A program made the translations under genes and the position numbers. Positions 27,117-35,730 of a DNA stretch of 64,000 bases are shown here, in pieces. Where the stretch lies: the NCBI RefSeq assembly GCF_007859915.1, contig NZ_SJPM01000001.1, positions 857,502 to 921,501 on the forward strand. The letters run 5' to 3'. The notes below the pieces were generated by a model that was given only the letters and a program-made list of their open reading frames with translations, ran no database searches and was not told where the DNA came from. This DNA comes from Neorhodopirellula pilleata. Lineage in GTDB: Bacteria > Planctomycetota > Planctomycetia > Pirellulales > Pirellulaceae. The stretch's first letter is position 1, and every line of letters starts with the position of its first letter.

Positions 27117-27977
27117 ATGTCCATCGCTTTGTTCATCGCCGGTTTCATGTCGATTCCGTTGCTGCTGGCCGTTTGTCGTGCCTTCGGCATTTACACTTGC
27201 GTCCAAGAGTGCGAGGCGCAAGTCTTCACCTTGTTCGGCAAAGTCATCGGAACTCTCGAGCGGCCCGGTTTGCATTTGCCGATCTCGTCCTTCGGGCCGC
27301 GTGCGATGTTGATCCCGTTTTTTGGCAAACGTTACGTCGTCAACACCGCCTTGCGACAACATTATCTTCGTGGCCAGATGGTCAATTCCGAAGAAGGCAC
27401 GCCGATGGGGGTTGGGATTTGGTACGAAATGCAAGTCCAAGAACCGATCGCTTACCTGTTCACTAACGCCAACCCAGACGGATCTTTACAAGCCAACGTG
27501 ACCAGTTCGACGATCTCGACGCTCAGCAATCTCGAGATGGAAAAGATGCTCGAGGACCGTCACAGTCTTTCTCGGACGGTTCGCAAAGCGGTCTCGCCAT
27601 TGTCCGAAAAGTGGGGCTACCGGCTTGGTTCGGTCTACATCCGCAAGGTTGAGTTCACCGATCAGCAGATGGTCGACAACATCACCGAGAAGGTCGTCAA
27701 ACGACTTGTCCAAGTGACCAGCGCGATGAAGCAAGACGGTGAGAACCGCGTCGGTTTGATCAAAAGTGAAACGGCGTTCAAGGTTTCCCAAAAAATGGCC
27801 GAAGCCGCCGCAGCCCGCCCCCAGATCGTCGGCCGTAAACTCAACGAGATCGGCAAGCAGGACCCGGAGGTGCTCAGCACAGTCTTGGAGGTAATGGAAA
27901 TCAACAGCCTGTTGGAGTCGGGAGCGTCGATCGATGTGCTGCCCGATAGCGGCAATATGCTTTATCAGATCGGTTAG
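27117..27977 (+). CDS. Second SPFH/Band 7 family membrane protein
   Basis: The 286-residue protein has an N-terminal hydrophobic anchor (about residues 2-24) and an SPFH domain with CVQECEAQVFTLFGKVIGTL, LERPGLHLP, and GIWYEMQVQEPIAYLF. The C-terminal half is helical and charged (KWGYRLGSVYIRKVEFTDQQ onward). It resembles the upstream SPFH protein only at the family level, so the two are more likely partner subunits than recent duplicates. The TAG stop at 27975-27977 forms the outermost bases of the palindromic repeat element that follows, so the element touches or supplied this stop codon. Confidence 0.85.
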   Translation: MSIALFIAGFMSIPLLLAVCRAFGIYTCVQECEAQVFTLFGKVIGTLERPGLHLPISSFGPRAMLIPFFGKRYVVNTALRQHYLRGQMVNSEEGTPMGVGIWYEMQVQEPIAYLFTNANPDGSLQANVTSSTISTLSNLEMEKMLEDRHSLSRTVRKAVSPLSEKWGYRLGSVYIRKVEFTDQQMVDNITEKVVKRLVQVTSAMKQDGENRVGLIKSETAFKVSQKMAEAAAARPQIVGRKLNEIGKQDPEVLSTVLEVMEINSLLESGASIDVLPDSGNMLYQIG

Positions 27978-28079
27978 AGCCTATCCGAAAAGGGGTCTGA
28001 CCCTTTGGAGGCGAGTCGATTTTGGTTGCATTTTTGGTATCGCCGGAGAGGGTCAGACCCCTTTTCGGATAGGCTCTAA
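27974..28079. mobile_element. MITE-like palindromic element, copy 1
   Basis: Perfect 31-base terminal inverted repeats (TTAGAGCCTATCCGAAAAGG... and its complement) flank a 44-base centre. Each arm holds the smaller palindromic motif GGGTC-TGACCC. The core from GAGCC to GGCTC is exactly 100 bp, the same as the copy at 40237. It carries no gene, so it is non-autonomous; as RNA it would form one long hairpin, and it may serve as a terminator for the SPFH gene. No target-site duplication is evident. Confidence 0.88.
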
Positions 28080-28113
28080 TATCAGCTAATGCCGTGTTGA
28101 TCCAAGGAACTCG

Positions 28114-28464
28114 TCATTCGGCTCGTGTCGGATCGTGTCCCCAATTTTTCAATGAGTAGGACCATGGCCGCTCATCAATATCGCCGTCAGGACGCTGGGC
28201 GGTATGTCTCTTGATGTAGCCCACCACTTTTTTCATGTGCGAGAAATCGTCGTCGGACAGATCCGCTTTCTTGGTGCGTTTGATCTCGACGATTCGTCGT
28301 CCCGAATGATGACCGGTCGATTCGCTTGACGCCGCGTCCTTCGCACCGACCGATTTAGACTGCTCTGTATCGAGCCATTCCTCGAGTTCTTTCGGCTGCA
28401 TGTTCACGAGATCATAAAAGGCTTCATAAGTGGATTGCTGTTCTTCGGTCACGGTTTCGCTCAC
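28114..28464 (-). CDS. DUF3140-family protein
   Basis: The protein (116 residues from GTG 28464) matches what is known of DUF3140 proteins: an early region KELEEWLDTEQSKSVG, then ESTGHHSGRRIVEIKRTKKA, DDDFSHMKKVVGYIKRH, and the end motif YSLKNWGHDP. No catalytic function is assigned to the family. The GTG was selected because conserved sequence begins shortly after it and the upstream in-frame extension (to 28614) is cysteine-rich and atypical. It is divergent from the CAP-protein gene and its 3' end faces the palindromic element. Confidence 0.85.
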   Translation of the reverse strand: MSETVTEEQQSTYEAFYDLVNMQPKELEEWLDTEQSKSVGAKDAASSESTGHHSGRRIVEIKRTKKADLSDDDFSHMKKVVGYIKRHTAQRPDGDIDERPWSYSLKNWGHDPTRAE

Positions 28465-28677
28465 GGTGGCACCTCGGCATTGAAACGAGACAACACAAGG
28501 GAATGGATTGTTCAATGAAGAGCGTTGTCGGCAAAAGCCATGCCGACCGATCGACCCCACGGCACAAGATTCGCTCTCGCAACTTTGATATTCATCGATT
28601 TCGATCCATCTCATCCATGGTTCGCATTCGACGATCTTATGACGCCAATCCCGCCTACATTGACTGGATACCTCTTA

Positions 28678-29487
28678 ATGTGCCGATCCATTTTTCAAAT
28701 CTGTTCCATCTCAATCGCCCTATTGCACGTGGGTTTGTTCGGCAGTGACTCTTCAGCCGATACTCCGGAGAAGACCCGAACGACTCCGAGTGTTGACGCT
28801 CCAATTTCAAACAGTGACGAGATGCGACGTCTGAAAGCGGTCTCGAGCGAGATCATTGCTCGAACGAACGACTTTCGTGCCAAGAATGATTTGGAGTCGC
28901 TTTCGGAGGCTCCTGATCTGACCAAGGCGGCGGCTAAATTTGCTAAGTACATGGCGGAGACCGACCGCTATGGCCACAACGCTGATGGCAGCACACCTGC
29001 GGCGCGAGCCGAAGCGGCCGGGTATGACTATTGTGTCGTCCGCGAAAACATCGCCTACCGAACCAACACAGGCGAACCGACACGAGCATCGTTGACTGAA
29101 CTATTCGTGAAGGGTTGGATCGATTCGCCGGGACATCGCGAGAACATGCTCGCCCAGTATGTGACCGAAACAGGCGTCGCAGTTGCGACCGACGACGGTG
29201 ACACTTTCTATGCAGTGCAATTGTTTGGGCGTCCTGAAACACGCTCGATCGAGATTGAGATCGCAAACCTTTCCGATCAGACCGTCACACTCGTCACCGA
29301 ATCGAATGGCAACCGTGACGAATTCGCCTTGCAACCTCGCATGACGTTCAAAATGCGACGTTGCTTCCCAACAACGATCGAATTAGCCGGGTCCGAGAAA
29401 ACCGTGAACGTCAATGAAAGTGAATCCTATACGATTGAAAACGGTCCCGTGCTGGCGAAGCAAACGTCCGATCGACCGAGCGAATGA
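28678..29487 (+). CDS. Secreted CAP-domain (SCP/PR-1-like) protein
   Basis: The product (269 residues) has a signal peptide (FQICSISIALLHVGLFG) and a CAP domain at about residues 50-185 with LTKAAAKFAKYMAETDRYGH, the VRENIAY motif and FVKGWIDSPGHRENML, which hold the two histidines and the glutamates of the CAP cavity. The remaining 85 residues form a beta-rich tail. Bacterial CAP proteins are exported; their activity is mostly unknown. ATG 28678 places the signal peptide at the N terminus. The last codons overlap the next gene (ATGA), a small zinc-ribbon protein. Confidence 0.88.
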   Translation: MCRSIFQICSISIALLHVGLFGSDSSADTPEKTRTTPSVDAPISNSDEMRRLKAVSSEIIARTNDFRAKNDLESLSEAPDLTKAAAKFAKYMAETDRYGHNADGSTPAARAEAAGYDYCVVRENIAYRTNTGEPTRASLTELFVKGWIDSPGHRENMLAQYVTETGVAVATDDGDTFYAVQLFGRPETRSIEIEIANLSDQTVTLVTESNGNRDEFALQPRMTFKMRRCFPTTIELAGSEKTVNVNESESYTIENGPVLAKQTSDRPSE

Positions 29488-29690
29488 TGCCTTCCGAACA
29501 AGATGCACCGTTGAATCACGTGAAATGCCCTCAATGCGGCAACGAGGTCGACGACCGGGCCGTGGCATGTCCTCGCTGCGGTGAGAAAATTTATGTCGAA
29601 CATCCAGGAGGAATCACCCCGACTCGAAATCCTCCGGTTCAATATCCGGGGGAAACTGAACGGAAAGGTGAGAATCCTCCCTCAATTTGA
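29484..29690 (+). CDS. Small zinc-ribbon protein
   Basis: This 68-residue protein holds one zinc ribbon, CPQCGNEV and CPRCGEKI, with the two CxxC pairs about 13 residues apart, followed by a Pro-rich tail with no further features. No enzymatic function can be assigned. It is translationally coupled to the CAP gene, with ATGA overlap, and its 3' end overlaps the convergent methyltransferase gene by nine bases. Confidence 0.75.
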   Translation: MMPSEQDAPLNHVKCPQCGNEVDDRAVACPRCGEKIYVEHPGGITPTRNPPVQYPGETERKGENPPSI

Positions 29691-30629
29691 CGTCTGAAAA
29701 GGCGATGAGTTCGAAGAGACCCTCAATGACTCTTCGAAGGTCTCCACTGATGAACCTTCGGTATAGTTGAAACAGACTCGCACCGTCTGCCCTGATGCCA
29801 CTTCAAGGGGTGTCTGGAGCGGTAGAACGAGATGTTGGTTTGCCCATGTGATCGCTTCTTCATTAACCTCGTCGATCGCCAGAACGTTCTGCGTTAACAG
29901 GCGAACCGCGTTGAGATAACCATCCTGTCGCGTGGTCAACTCCTCATCAAACTTGAAACATTGGGGGATGGTATGCGCGTAGCCGAAGTTGGCGTAGGGG
30001 ATTAATTCAGAAAGTTCGATCGTTCGTGGCTGAATCGAACGCGGAGCTTGGAACATCGGCACCGGAGCCTCGTAGCCCGCAAAGTTGAATGACTGCTCGA
30101 CCAACTGGATCATCAGAACCGTTGCTTCGGGAATGAAAATCGGTAGGGGAGATTTCGGAAACCGTCGTCGGTGATTTCGTTTGAATGCCGCAATCACGCT
30201 GGCTTGTCGCTCACGGAGCAATCCGACGTGCAGCATCTCGCAAATGACGGCGCCAACAGGTTTTTCGGGGACAAACCGCGTCGCGTCTGCATGGACCACG
30301 GTCACCGAATCTTGCAAACCGTTGCGTCGGATTAATTGATCGGCAATGTTGAAAAGCTGAGGATTCCGCTCAACGCAGATCACCTGAGCACCTCGACGGG
30401 CGGCAAGTGACGACAAGATTCCCGTCCCACCCCCAAGTTCGACGACATTCATCGCCGGACGGACGATTCGTTCGATGGCCCGCGCGAAAGCGTTTACGCG
30501 ATCTTCATCCTGGAGCATGTTGTAGTGATACAACAGCGGGATGTATTGGCCGAGCATTTGCTCGTCCGATTGGGAACAGGCATTTCGATCGGGTGGGGCG
30601 GTTCTGGCCGCGGTGATGGAAGTGTTCAT
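29682..30629 (-). CDS. SAM-dependent methyltransferase, PRMT-like
   Basis: The product (315 residues) has a Rossmann-type methyltransferase domain with motif I VVELGGGTGILSSLAARRGA, the acidic ribose-binding residue in ICVERNP, VVHADATRF at post-I/motif II and AVICEMLHVGLLRER with the acidic loop resembling arginine methyltransferases. A beta-barrel-like C terminus follows, which is also typical of PRMTs. Protein arginine methylation is possible but not proven. ATG 30629 was chosen; TTG/ATG codons to 30701 would extend it. It is divergent from the DUF1080 gene across about 150 bp. Confidence 0.78.
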   Translation of the reverse strand: MNTSITAARTAPPDRNACSQSDEQMLGQYIPLLYHYNMLQDEDRVNAFARAIERIVRPAMNVVELGGGTGILSSLAARRGAQVICVERNPQLFNIADQLIRRNGLQDSVTVVHADATRFVPEKPVGAVICEMLHVGLLRERQASVIAAFKRNHRRRFPKSPLPIFIPEATVLMIQLVEQSFNFAGYEAPVPMFQAPRSIQPRTIELSELIPYANFGYAHTIPQCFKFDEELTTRQDGYLNAVRLLTQNVLAIDEVNEEAITWANQHLVLPLQTPLEVASGQTVRVCFNYTEGSSVETFEESLRVSSNSSPFQTSN

Positions 30630-30779
30630 TCGATGGACGTTAAGAAATCTGCCGTCGCGACAGCAAGCCCAAGGACGTTTCATTGAATCCGTTTCAAACA
30701 ACGCCTCACGTGAAGAGTCCGATCTGACTAAAATAGTCGGCTCCGTTTATTTACTTTCCGCTTACCGAGAACCCTCACC

Positions 30780-31640
30780 ATGACACGACTTAGGCCACTG
30801 ACGATCACTGCCACCCTCGCGGGACTTGCACTCTTGTCATTTTCGTCCTATCTCATCGCCTCCGCCGAGGAGTATATCACTGGCATCCAGTGGGAGACGC
30901 CACCGATCGTGGATCCGGGCGAGACCGACGACGCACCACCCTCGGACGCGGTCGTTCTGTTCGGCAAGTCCAGTGATACCGCCAATTGGAAAAATGGCGA
31001 GCGTTGGACGACCGACGGCGACATTCTGATCGCCGGTAAAGGCCCAATCACGAGCAAGCAGGAATTCGGCGATTGCCAAATCCACGTCGAGTGGTCCGCC
31101 CCAGTGCCCGCCGTTGGCGAAGGCCAAGGCCGGGGCAACAGTGGTATCTTCATGATGGGGATCTACGAGTTGCAAGTCCTCGATTCGTACGAAAACACAA
31201 CGTATGTCGATGGCCAGGCAGGTGCGATCTACAAACAACACCCGCCCATGGTGAATGCCATGCGAAAGCCCGGCCAGTGGAATACTTACGATATCATCTG
31301 GACTGCACCGAAGTTTGACGATCAAGGGGAACTGACCTCACCGGCCTATATCACCGCGATCCACAATGGCGTCGTGATTCAAAACCACTTCGAATTAAAA
31401 GGTGACACGCCCTTCAACCGTCCTCCGCAGTACAAAGCACACAAGCCGACCGGTCCAATCTCGATCCAAGACCACAACAACCCTGTCCGGTTTCGAAATA
31501 TTTGGGTCCGTCCGATCCGAGAGTTGACCGGTGAACAATCACAGCCCGCCACCACTTTGACTCGGCCCGAACAAAAGAAGCCGGCCAAGTCAGAAAAGAA
31601 GTCGCCTAAGAAATCCGAATCGGATAGCCCGAATCCGTAA
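30780..31640 (+). CDS. Secreted DUF1080 (3-keto-disaccharide hydrolase-like) protein
   Basis: The protein (286 residues) has a signal peptide and a concanavalin-like DUF1080 domain covering most of it: DAVVLFGKSSDTANWKNG, SKQEFGDCQIHVEW, GRGNSGIFMMGIYELQVLDS and PTGPISIQDHNNPVRFRNIW are the usual family blocks. Members act on 3-keto glycosides or bind carbohydrates; a hydrolase role is plausible here. The C-terminal 35 residues are Lys/Ser/Pro-rich and probably unstructured. The gene is monocistronic, converging with the BON gene. Confidence 0.9.
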   Translation: MTRLRPLTITATLAGLALLSFSSYLIASAEEYITGIQWETPPIVDPGETDDAPPSDAVVLFGKSSDTANWKNGERWTTDGDILIAGKGPITSKQEFGDCQIHVEWSAPVPAVGEGQGRGNSGIFMMGIYELQVLDSYENTTYVDGQAGAIYKQHPPMVNAMRKPGQWNTYDIIWTAPKFDDQGELTSPAYITAIHNGVVIQNHFELKGDTPFNRPPQYKAHKPTGPISIQDHNNPVRFRNIWVRPIRELTGEQSQPATTLTRPEQKKPAKSEKKSPKKSESDSPNP

Positions 31641-31690
31641 CCGGAGTCGCACCACTTCGGTAAAGGCAAAGGAAAATCGCGGCTGGTTGC

Positions 31691-32038
31691 TTAGCCAGCG
31701 ACGGTGACGCGATTGATCACACGGCGGCCTTCGGCGATCGGCCGCACCGCTTCTTGAGCGAGTTGTTTGTGGTAGAAGCTGCGAACATGACCGGACAAAT
31801 GAATTTCATCGTCATTCTCATCGACTCGCAAGAACCGCAACTCGGCAACTGAATTGGTCGCCAGAACCGCCAGGGCGGATTCCTGTTTCATCGTCTCGAC
31901 GGAATGAATGGCGGAATCAACGCGGAGAAGTTGCTCGCTTAGTTCATTCTGCGGCTGACGGAGCAAAATGGTTTCGCAATGACCAAGATCGGTCTGATCG
32001 TGCGACAGCGAATGGGGAGACGACGTAAGGGAAGACAT
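31691..32038 (-). CDS. BON-domain protein
   Basis: The product (115 residues from ATG 32038) has an N-terminal region rich in Ser/Gln and a C-terminal BON domain (about residues 60-113): LRFLRVDENDDEIHLSGHVRSFYHKQLAQEAVR and GRRVINRVTV show the beta-alpha-beta pattern and the hydrophobic GxVxS core. BON domains usually bind membranes or phospholipid in the periplasm, but no signal peptide is evident here, so the protein may stay in the cytoplasm. The 304-bp divergent gap to the GGDEF gene contains inverted repeats. Confidence 0.8.
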   Translation of the reverse strand: MSSLTSSPHSLSHDQTDLGHCETILLRQPQNELSEQLLRVDSAIHSVETMKQESALAVLATNSVAELRFLRVDENDDEIHLSGHVRSFYHKQLAQEAVRPIAEGRRVINRVTVAG

Positions 32039-32102
32039 AAATACCCAATCCTTGCGGGAGCGATAACCGAGAAGCCTTGTTCGCTTAAATGTTTCCGATA
32101 AA

Positions 32103-32155
32103 GCGAGGCTGAGCCAGATCAAAATTCGCATTTTTTGAAATACCGCTCAGCTCGC
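32103..32155 (-). other. Inverted repeat in the presumed 5' leader of the BON gene
   Basis: GCGAGGCTGAGC (32103-32114) and GCTCAGCTCGC (32145-32155) are complementary over 11 pairs with one bulged base, around a 30-base AT-rich loop. In the 304-bp gap (32039-32342) this would form a hairpin in the leader of the leftward BON transcript. Function unknown; it could be an operator or attenuator. Confidence 0.4.
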
Positions 32156-32286
32156 CCCTTAAATTAGGAAAGACAGCGACTTTAGGAGGAACCGATCGGC
32201 GTTTACATGCAAATTCGGGACCCTTATCTGCCGTTGCTGGTCAAACTGTTTGACTTCGCGCCCCCGTGGCGTAGATGTTTCCGTGC

Positions 32287-32308
32287 GTGCAATGCCGGAG
32301 CATTGCGC
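32287..32308 (+). other. Perfect 9-bp hairpin upstream of the GGDEF gene
   Basis: GTGCAATGC pairs with GCATTGCGC (one G-U pair) around the tetraloop CGGA, 34 bases before the GTG start. No T-run follows, so it is not a terminator; a regulatory RNA structure or protein-binding palindrome is possible. An AGGAGG at 32184-32189 lies 17 bases before an ATG (32207) opening a 42-codon frame that ends just before the GGDEF gene; spacing makes it a weak leader-peptide candidate. Confidence 0.4.
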
Positions 32309-32342
32309 CGAACAAGAATAGGGAATCGAGGCTGAGGGCATC

Positions 32343-34070
32343 GTGCTATTTGATTTTGTCATTGCCGTGAGTTTCGTGTCGACCGGTTTATGCTTGGGCT
32401 GGGTCGCTCACGCACTTTATCGTGCTGGCGTTTTGTCCAGTCCCGCTGTTTCGGCACCGGCCCCGGAATCATCGAACGTTGAAGCGACGTCAGTGGTTGA
32501 CTCGGTTGCCACCGCTCTGGCACCGGAACAGGTCACGGCGGTTGCCGATCGCATACGAAGTTTTGCCGCCACGATTGCGGCCTCGATCGACACGCACCAG
32601 ACCAAATTGGAAGCGGTCAGTTCTACGCTCAGCGGTACCGACTTAACTCAGGCACCGCCCGGAATTCTTGAGGCGGTCGAACAACTTTTGTCGGCCAATG
32701 CGTCGATGCGCCAACAGCTCCAAGAGTCGCAAGAACGATTGCGAGAGCAGTCCAAGCAGTTACAGTCCGCTGAGCAGCGAGCCCAAACGGACGCATTGAC
32801 GGGGGTCACCAACCGCGGCGAGTTCGATCAACGCATCGGTAAACGGTTCGCCTTAGGCCCATCGCAAGCCGGTGTCTTGGTTCTGGCGGATATCGATCAT
32901 TTCAAGCGGTTTAATGACGAACACGGGCACCGCGCCGGCGATGAAGTGCTTCGGCAAGTCGCCCGAGGACTTGAAGCGAGGTTGGAACCGTATGGCACCG
33001 TCGCACGATTCGGAGGCGAAGAATTCGCCATGTTGATCGAGCCAGAAAGCTTGAACACGCCCGGTGACTTCGATGAAATTCTGCAACTCGTCGAGCAAAC
33101 GCGAATCTCCGTCAGTACCCGGGAAATTCAGTTCGAAGAAAAGCGATTGAAGGTCAGTTTGAGCGTCGGCATCGGCGAGCTGCAGCCTGATCAAACGCTG
33201 GGCGAATGGGTACAGAAAGTCGATGATGCGTTGTACCGCTCCAAAGAATGCGGACGCAACTGCAGCCATTACGTATCAGCAGATCGAATCATTCGAGTTG
33301 CATCGCCATCACCGGCGCTCGCGGGAACAATGCCAGAACATTCGCTTCAGGCAAACGGGGCGTCCGGTTCCGGCGTCGCGACGGCGAACCGGTCGGTCGT
33401 CGACGGATCGGTCGCGACCCTCGCAACCAAATGGCAACCGGCCAATGTCGATGAATCGGTGGATCATCACGATCCGTTAAGATCCTTGATGCTTACACTG
33501 GATTCAACCGAGTCAACCGAACGCCCGAAAACGCTGGGATACTTGCCCGATCAAGAAACGCTTATCGAAGGCGTGTTGAGCACGCTTCAAACCCGGCGTT
33601 TGACGAATCGGCCGCATTATTTTGTGGCGATTCAGTTATCGGGAAATCCATCGGGCGCATTGATGCGATCATTGTTGCAACTCGTTCGTGCCGCGATGCG
33701 AAGTCAAGATAGAATCGGTTGCATCAACCACAATACCCTGTTGATTCATTTACCCGAATGCGACGAAGCTGACGTGAATCAACGAGCCGAACAGATTTGT
33801 CTGTCCGCCGGTTCGATCGGGGTTCAATTGGCATCGATCGATCGCGAGCAACAGTCCGAGCGTCTGTCGATTGGGATCAATCGTTTGGATTTTCTGGACG
33901 AATTGTCGGTTTCTGCGCGGAAGCACTCAGGTTCGTCAGGGCTACCCGATGCCAACCAAATCCGGGAAGCGATCGTTCAATCAAGAGCGGTCGCGTTGTT
34001 GGCTGCTCGTCAACCGGCCGGCGCGATGCCGATTTATGTACGCGAAGCCATGCTGGAATCCATGGCCTGA
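32343..34070 (+). CDS. Membrane-anchored GGDEF diguanylate cyclase with degenerate second domain
   Basis: The product (575 residues, GTG start) has an N-terminal membrane span (about residues 2-28), a coiled-coil linker (about 115-150, LQESQERLREQSKQLQSAEQ), and a GGDEF domain at about 150-305 with DALTGVTNRGEFD, LADIDHFKRFNDEHGH and the active-site ARFGGEEFAML. The RxxD inhibitory site usually five residues before the active loop is absent, so product feedback is unlikely. It should make cyclic di-GMP. A region at about 395-520 repeats the GGDEF-like layout, with QDRIGCINHNTLLIHLPE where the signature should be, and is probably inactive. The 3' end overlaps the convergent isomerase gene by 37 bases. 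Confidence 0.88.
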   Translation: MLFDFVIAVSFVSTGLCLGWVAHALYRAGVLSSPAVSAPAPESSNVEATSVVDSVATALAPEQVTAVADRIRSFAATIAASIDTHQTKLEAVSSTLSGTDLTQAPPGILEAVEQLLSANASMRQQLQESQERLREQSKQLQSAEQRAQTDALTGVTNRGEFDQRIGKRFALGPSQAGVLVLADIDHFKRFNDEHGHRAGDEVLRQVARGLEARLEPYGTVARFGGEEFAMLIEPESLNTPGDFDEILQLVEQTRISVSTREIQFEEKRLKVSLSVGIGELQPDQTLGEWVQKVDDALYRSKECGRNCSHYVSADRIIRVASPSPALAGTMPEHSLQANGASGSGVATANRSVVDGSVATLATKWQPANVDESVDHHDPLRSLMLTLDSTESTERPKTLGYLPDQETLIEGVLSTLQTRRLTNRPHYFVAIQLSGNPSGALMRSLLQLVRAAMRSQDRIGCINHNTLLIHLPECDEADVNQRAEQICLSAGSIGVQLASIDREQQSERLSIGINRLDFLDELSVSARKHSGSSGLPDANQIREAIVQSRAVALLAARQPAGAMPIYVREAMLESMA

Positions 34071-35029
34071 TCGATGACCGCCTTGGATTTCTGATAACCT
34101 TCGGCGGCGACATCGGCGGCGGGTCGTTCCCAGTAAATCGGATTGAATAGCTCGAGCGAGAACGTGCCGACGAAGCCATGTTTGAGTAGCATCGCGATCG
34201 TTTCGACGAGCGGACACACGCCGTCGCCGGGGAACACCCGGTCTTTGTCGCCGATCTCGGCGATCGAAGGTTGGGCGGGGTAGTCGTTGATATGAAACAG
34301 CGGCATCCGGGACGCTTCGATCATCGCCAACCCGGTCATGTCGTTGCCGCCTTTATAAATGTGATAGAAATCCGGCAATAAGGCGGCAGCGGGATGGGCG
34401 GCTTCGGTGGAAACGTAAACCAGTTCGCTGAGCCGGCTGAGCGTCGGCGAGAATCCCCAAAGTTCGAGCAACGGCGTGACACCGATCTGTTCGCCGATGA
34501 CCAGCAGATCGCGGTACCGACCGGCGATCGTCTTGAGGTCCAAATCGCCTTGCTTGGCCAACGCGTCGGCGTTGTGGGCACCGATCGGCGGAGCGGCCAT
34601 TTGATGCCCGCCGAGTTCACGGACCATCTCCATATCGCGACGCGCTTCGTCCAATCCGGCTTGACGTTGTCCAGGATCGCTGACGATCCACTGAGCGAAT
34701 CCGATCGCCCCGGACAAGGCCAGACCGGAATCGTCGAGCTGTTTTTTCAAATCGCTCAATCGGCCGCCGCCGTCAACAAATTGACGCAGGTCACGGATCC
34801 AGGGTTCGATTCCGTCATATCCGGCCTCGGCGGCGACCCTAATTTGATCGGGTACAGATAGTTTCTGGCCACGGATCGTGCTCGTGTTGAGCGAGATCGG
34901 AGGACGCGAGACGACATCGGCTCGCCGAGGTTCGGATGCGGTTACCATTGTTTGCACTGAAGTCGGCATGAGCCAAGGAGTGGAAGCGAGGAAACCAAAA
35001 AGGTGACGACGATCAAGGGTGAAGGACAT
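34034..35029 (-). CDS. Tat-exported sugar phosphate isomerase/epimerase-like protein
   Basis: A second TIM-barrel isomerase (331 residues from ATG 35029). It begins with a Tat-type signal (LDRRHLFGFLA) and contains ISLNTSTIRG, AAEAGYDGIEPWIRDL, ELGGHQMAAPPIGA, PLLELWGF, LPDFYHIYKGGND and FSLELFNPIYWER, with the acidic and histidine metal ligands of the xylose isomerase-like superfamily. The substrate is unknown. It is not closely similar to the isomerase at 4372 beyond the fold. It follows the small membrane protein gene by 10 bp and converges, with overlap, on the GGDEF gene. Confidence 0.87.
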   Translation of the reverse strand: MSFTLDRRHLFGFLASTPWLMPTSVQTMVTASEPRRADVVSRPPISLNTSTIRGQKLSVPDQIRVAAEAGYDGIEPWIRDLRQFVDGGGRLSDLKKQLDDSGLALSGAIGFAQWIVSDPGQRQAGLDEARRDMEMVRELGGHQMAAPPIGAHNADALAKQGDLDLKTIAGRYRDLLVIGEQIGVTPLLELWGFSPTLSRLSELVYVSTEAAHPAAALLPDFYHIYKGGNDMTGLAMIEASRMPLFHINDYPAQPSIAEIGDKDRVFPGDGVCPLVETIAMLLKHGFVGTFSLELFNPIYWERPAADVAAEGYQKSKAVIDQAMDSSMASRT

Positions 35030-35039
35030 GATAGGCTCA

Positions 35040-35627
35040 TCAGAAGGAATAGGCTTCAAAGCGATTTAAAAACTCAGGATGGGCCCCCTTAAGATGAACG
35101 AAATGTTCATCGATCATGACAGGGGTAACCAGTCGGGTGCGAAATATGGCGTAGAACAAACCAAAAAGAAGAATCAATCCACCCGCCATAAGGCAAAAGC
35201 TTCCAGCGAGTTCGGCGTCAGGACCTTGTCCCATCATCATGATTCCGGCAACAAACAGGATCGGCCCACCTAAACATAGTACCCAAGCGTTGCGAATCCG
35301 TTTGCGACGAAGGACTCGCCAATGATCGCTCAACGGAATCATCACGGTAGCGCGTTTGGATACAATGATCGCGATCAACAGGTAGATCAAGACGTTAAGC
35401 AGAATTGCCAACGCAATCCACTGATTGTGCCAACTGAGTTTCCGCCGCAAACGATAACCCGCAGTCGGTTCGTTGCTTTTAAAGCAAATGTCGGGCAACG
35501 TGGCATCACGGTGCATGATCAAGATCCTCCCCTTGCGATAAATCTGGCCTTGCGGGCCGATGAAAGCCGAGTTGGAGGTGGGAGTGTAGGGGTTGATGGG
35601 AGTTTGATATGGATTGTCGATGGCCAT
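35040..35627 (-). CDS. Membrane protein of unknown function
   Basis: Not recognised. The protein (195 residues from ATG 35627) starts with the NPYQTPINPYTPT segment often seen at the N terminus of planctomycete membrane proteins, followed by a hydrophilic stretch and three hydrophobic helices (about residues 67-90, 115-135 and 140-165). The C terminus (IDEHFVHLKGAHPEFLNRF) resembles small bacterial proteins with a terminal 'domain of unknown function' that follows such helices. It precedes the isomerase gene by 10 bp on the same strand and could be co-transcribed with it. An upstream extension to 35789 overlaps the neighbouring gene and was rejected. Confidence 0.7.
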   Translation of the reverse strand: MAIDNPYQTPINPYTPTSNSAFIGPQGQIYRKGRILIMHRDATLPDICFKSNEPTAGYRLRRKLSWHNQWIALAILLNVLIYLLIAIIVSKRATVMIPLSDHWRVLRRKRIRNAWVLCLGGPILFVAGIMMMGQGPDAELAGSFCLMAGGLILLFGLFYAIFRTRLVTPVMIDEHFVHLKGAHPEFLNRFEAYSF

Positions 35628-35730
35628 GCGTGTGCTTTCACAAGAGTCGAACTGCGCAACTCGACTCATCATATCAAAACCAAACCCGCGAGCATTCAAC
35701 GGGCGAACGAAAAGGTTCCTCGACGGAACG

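Noticed and set aside
32207..32335. 42-codon frame as a leader peptide for the GGDEF gene
   Set aside because: The AGGAGG upstream is 17 bases from the ATG, too far for efficient initiation, and the peptide has no known features, so it was kept only as a note.
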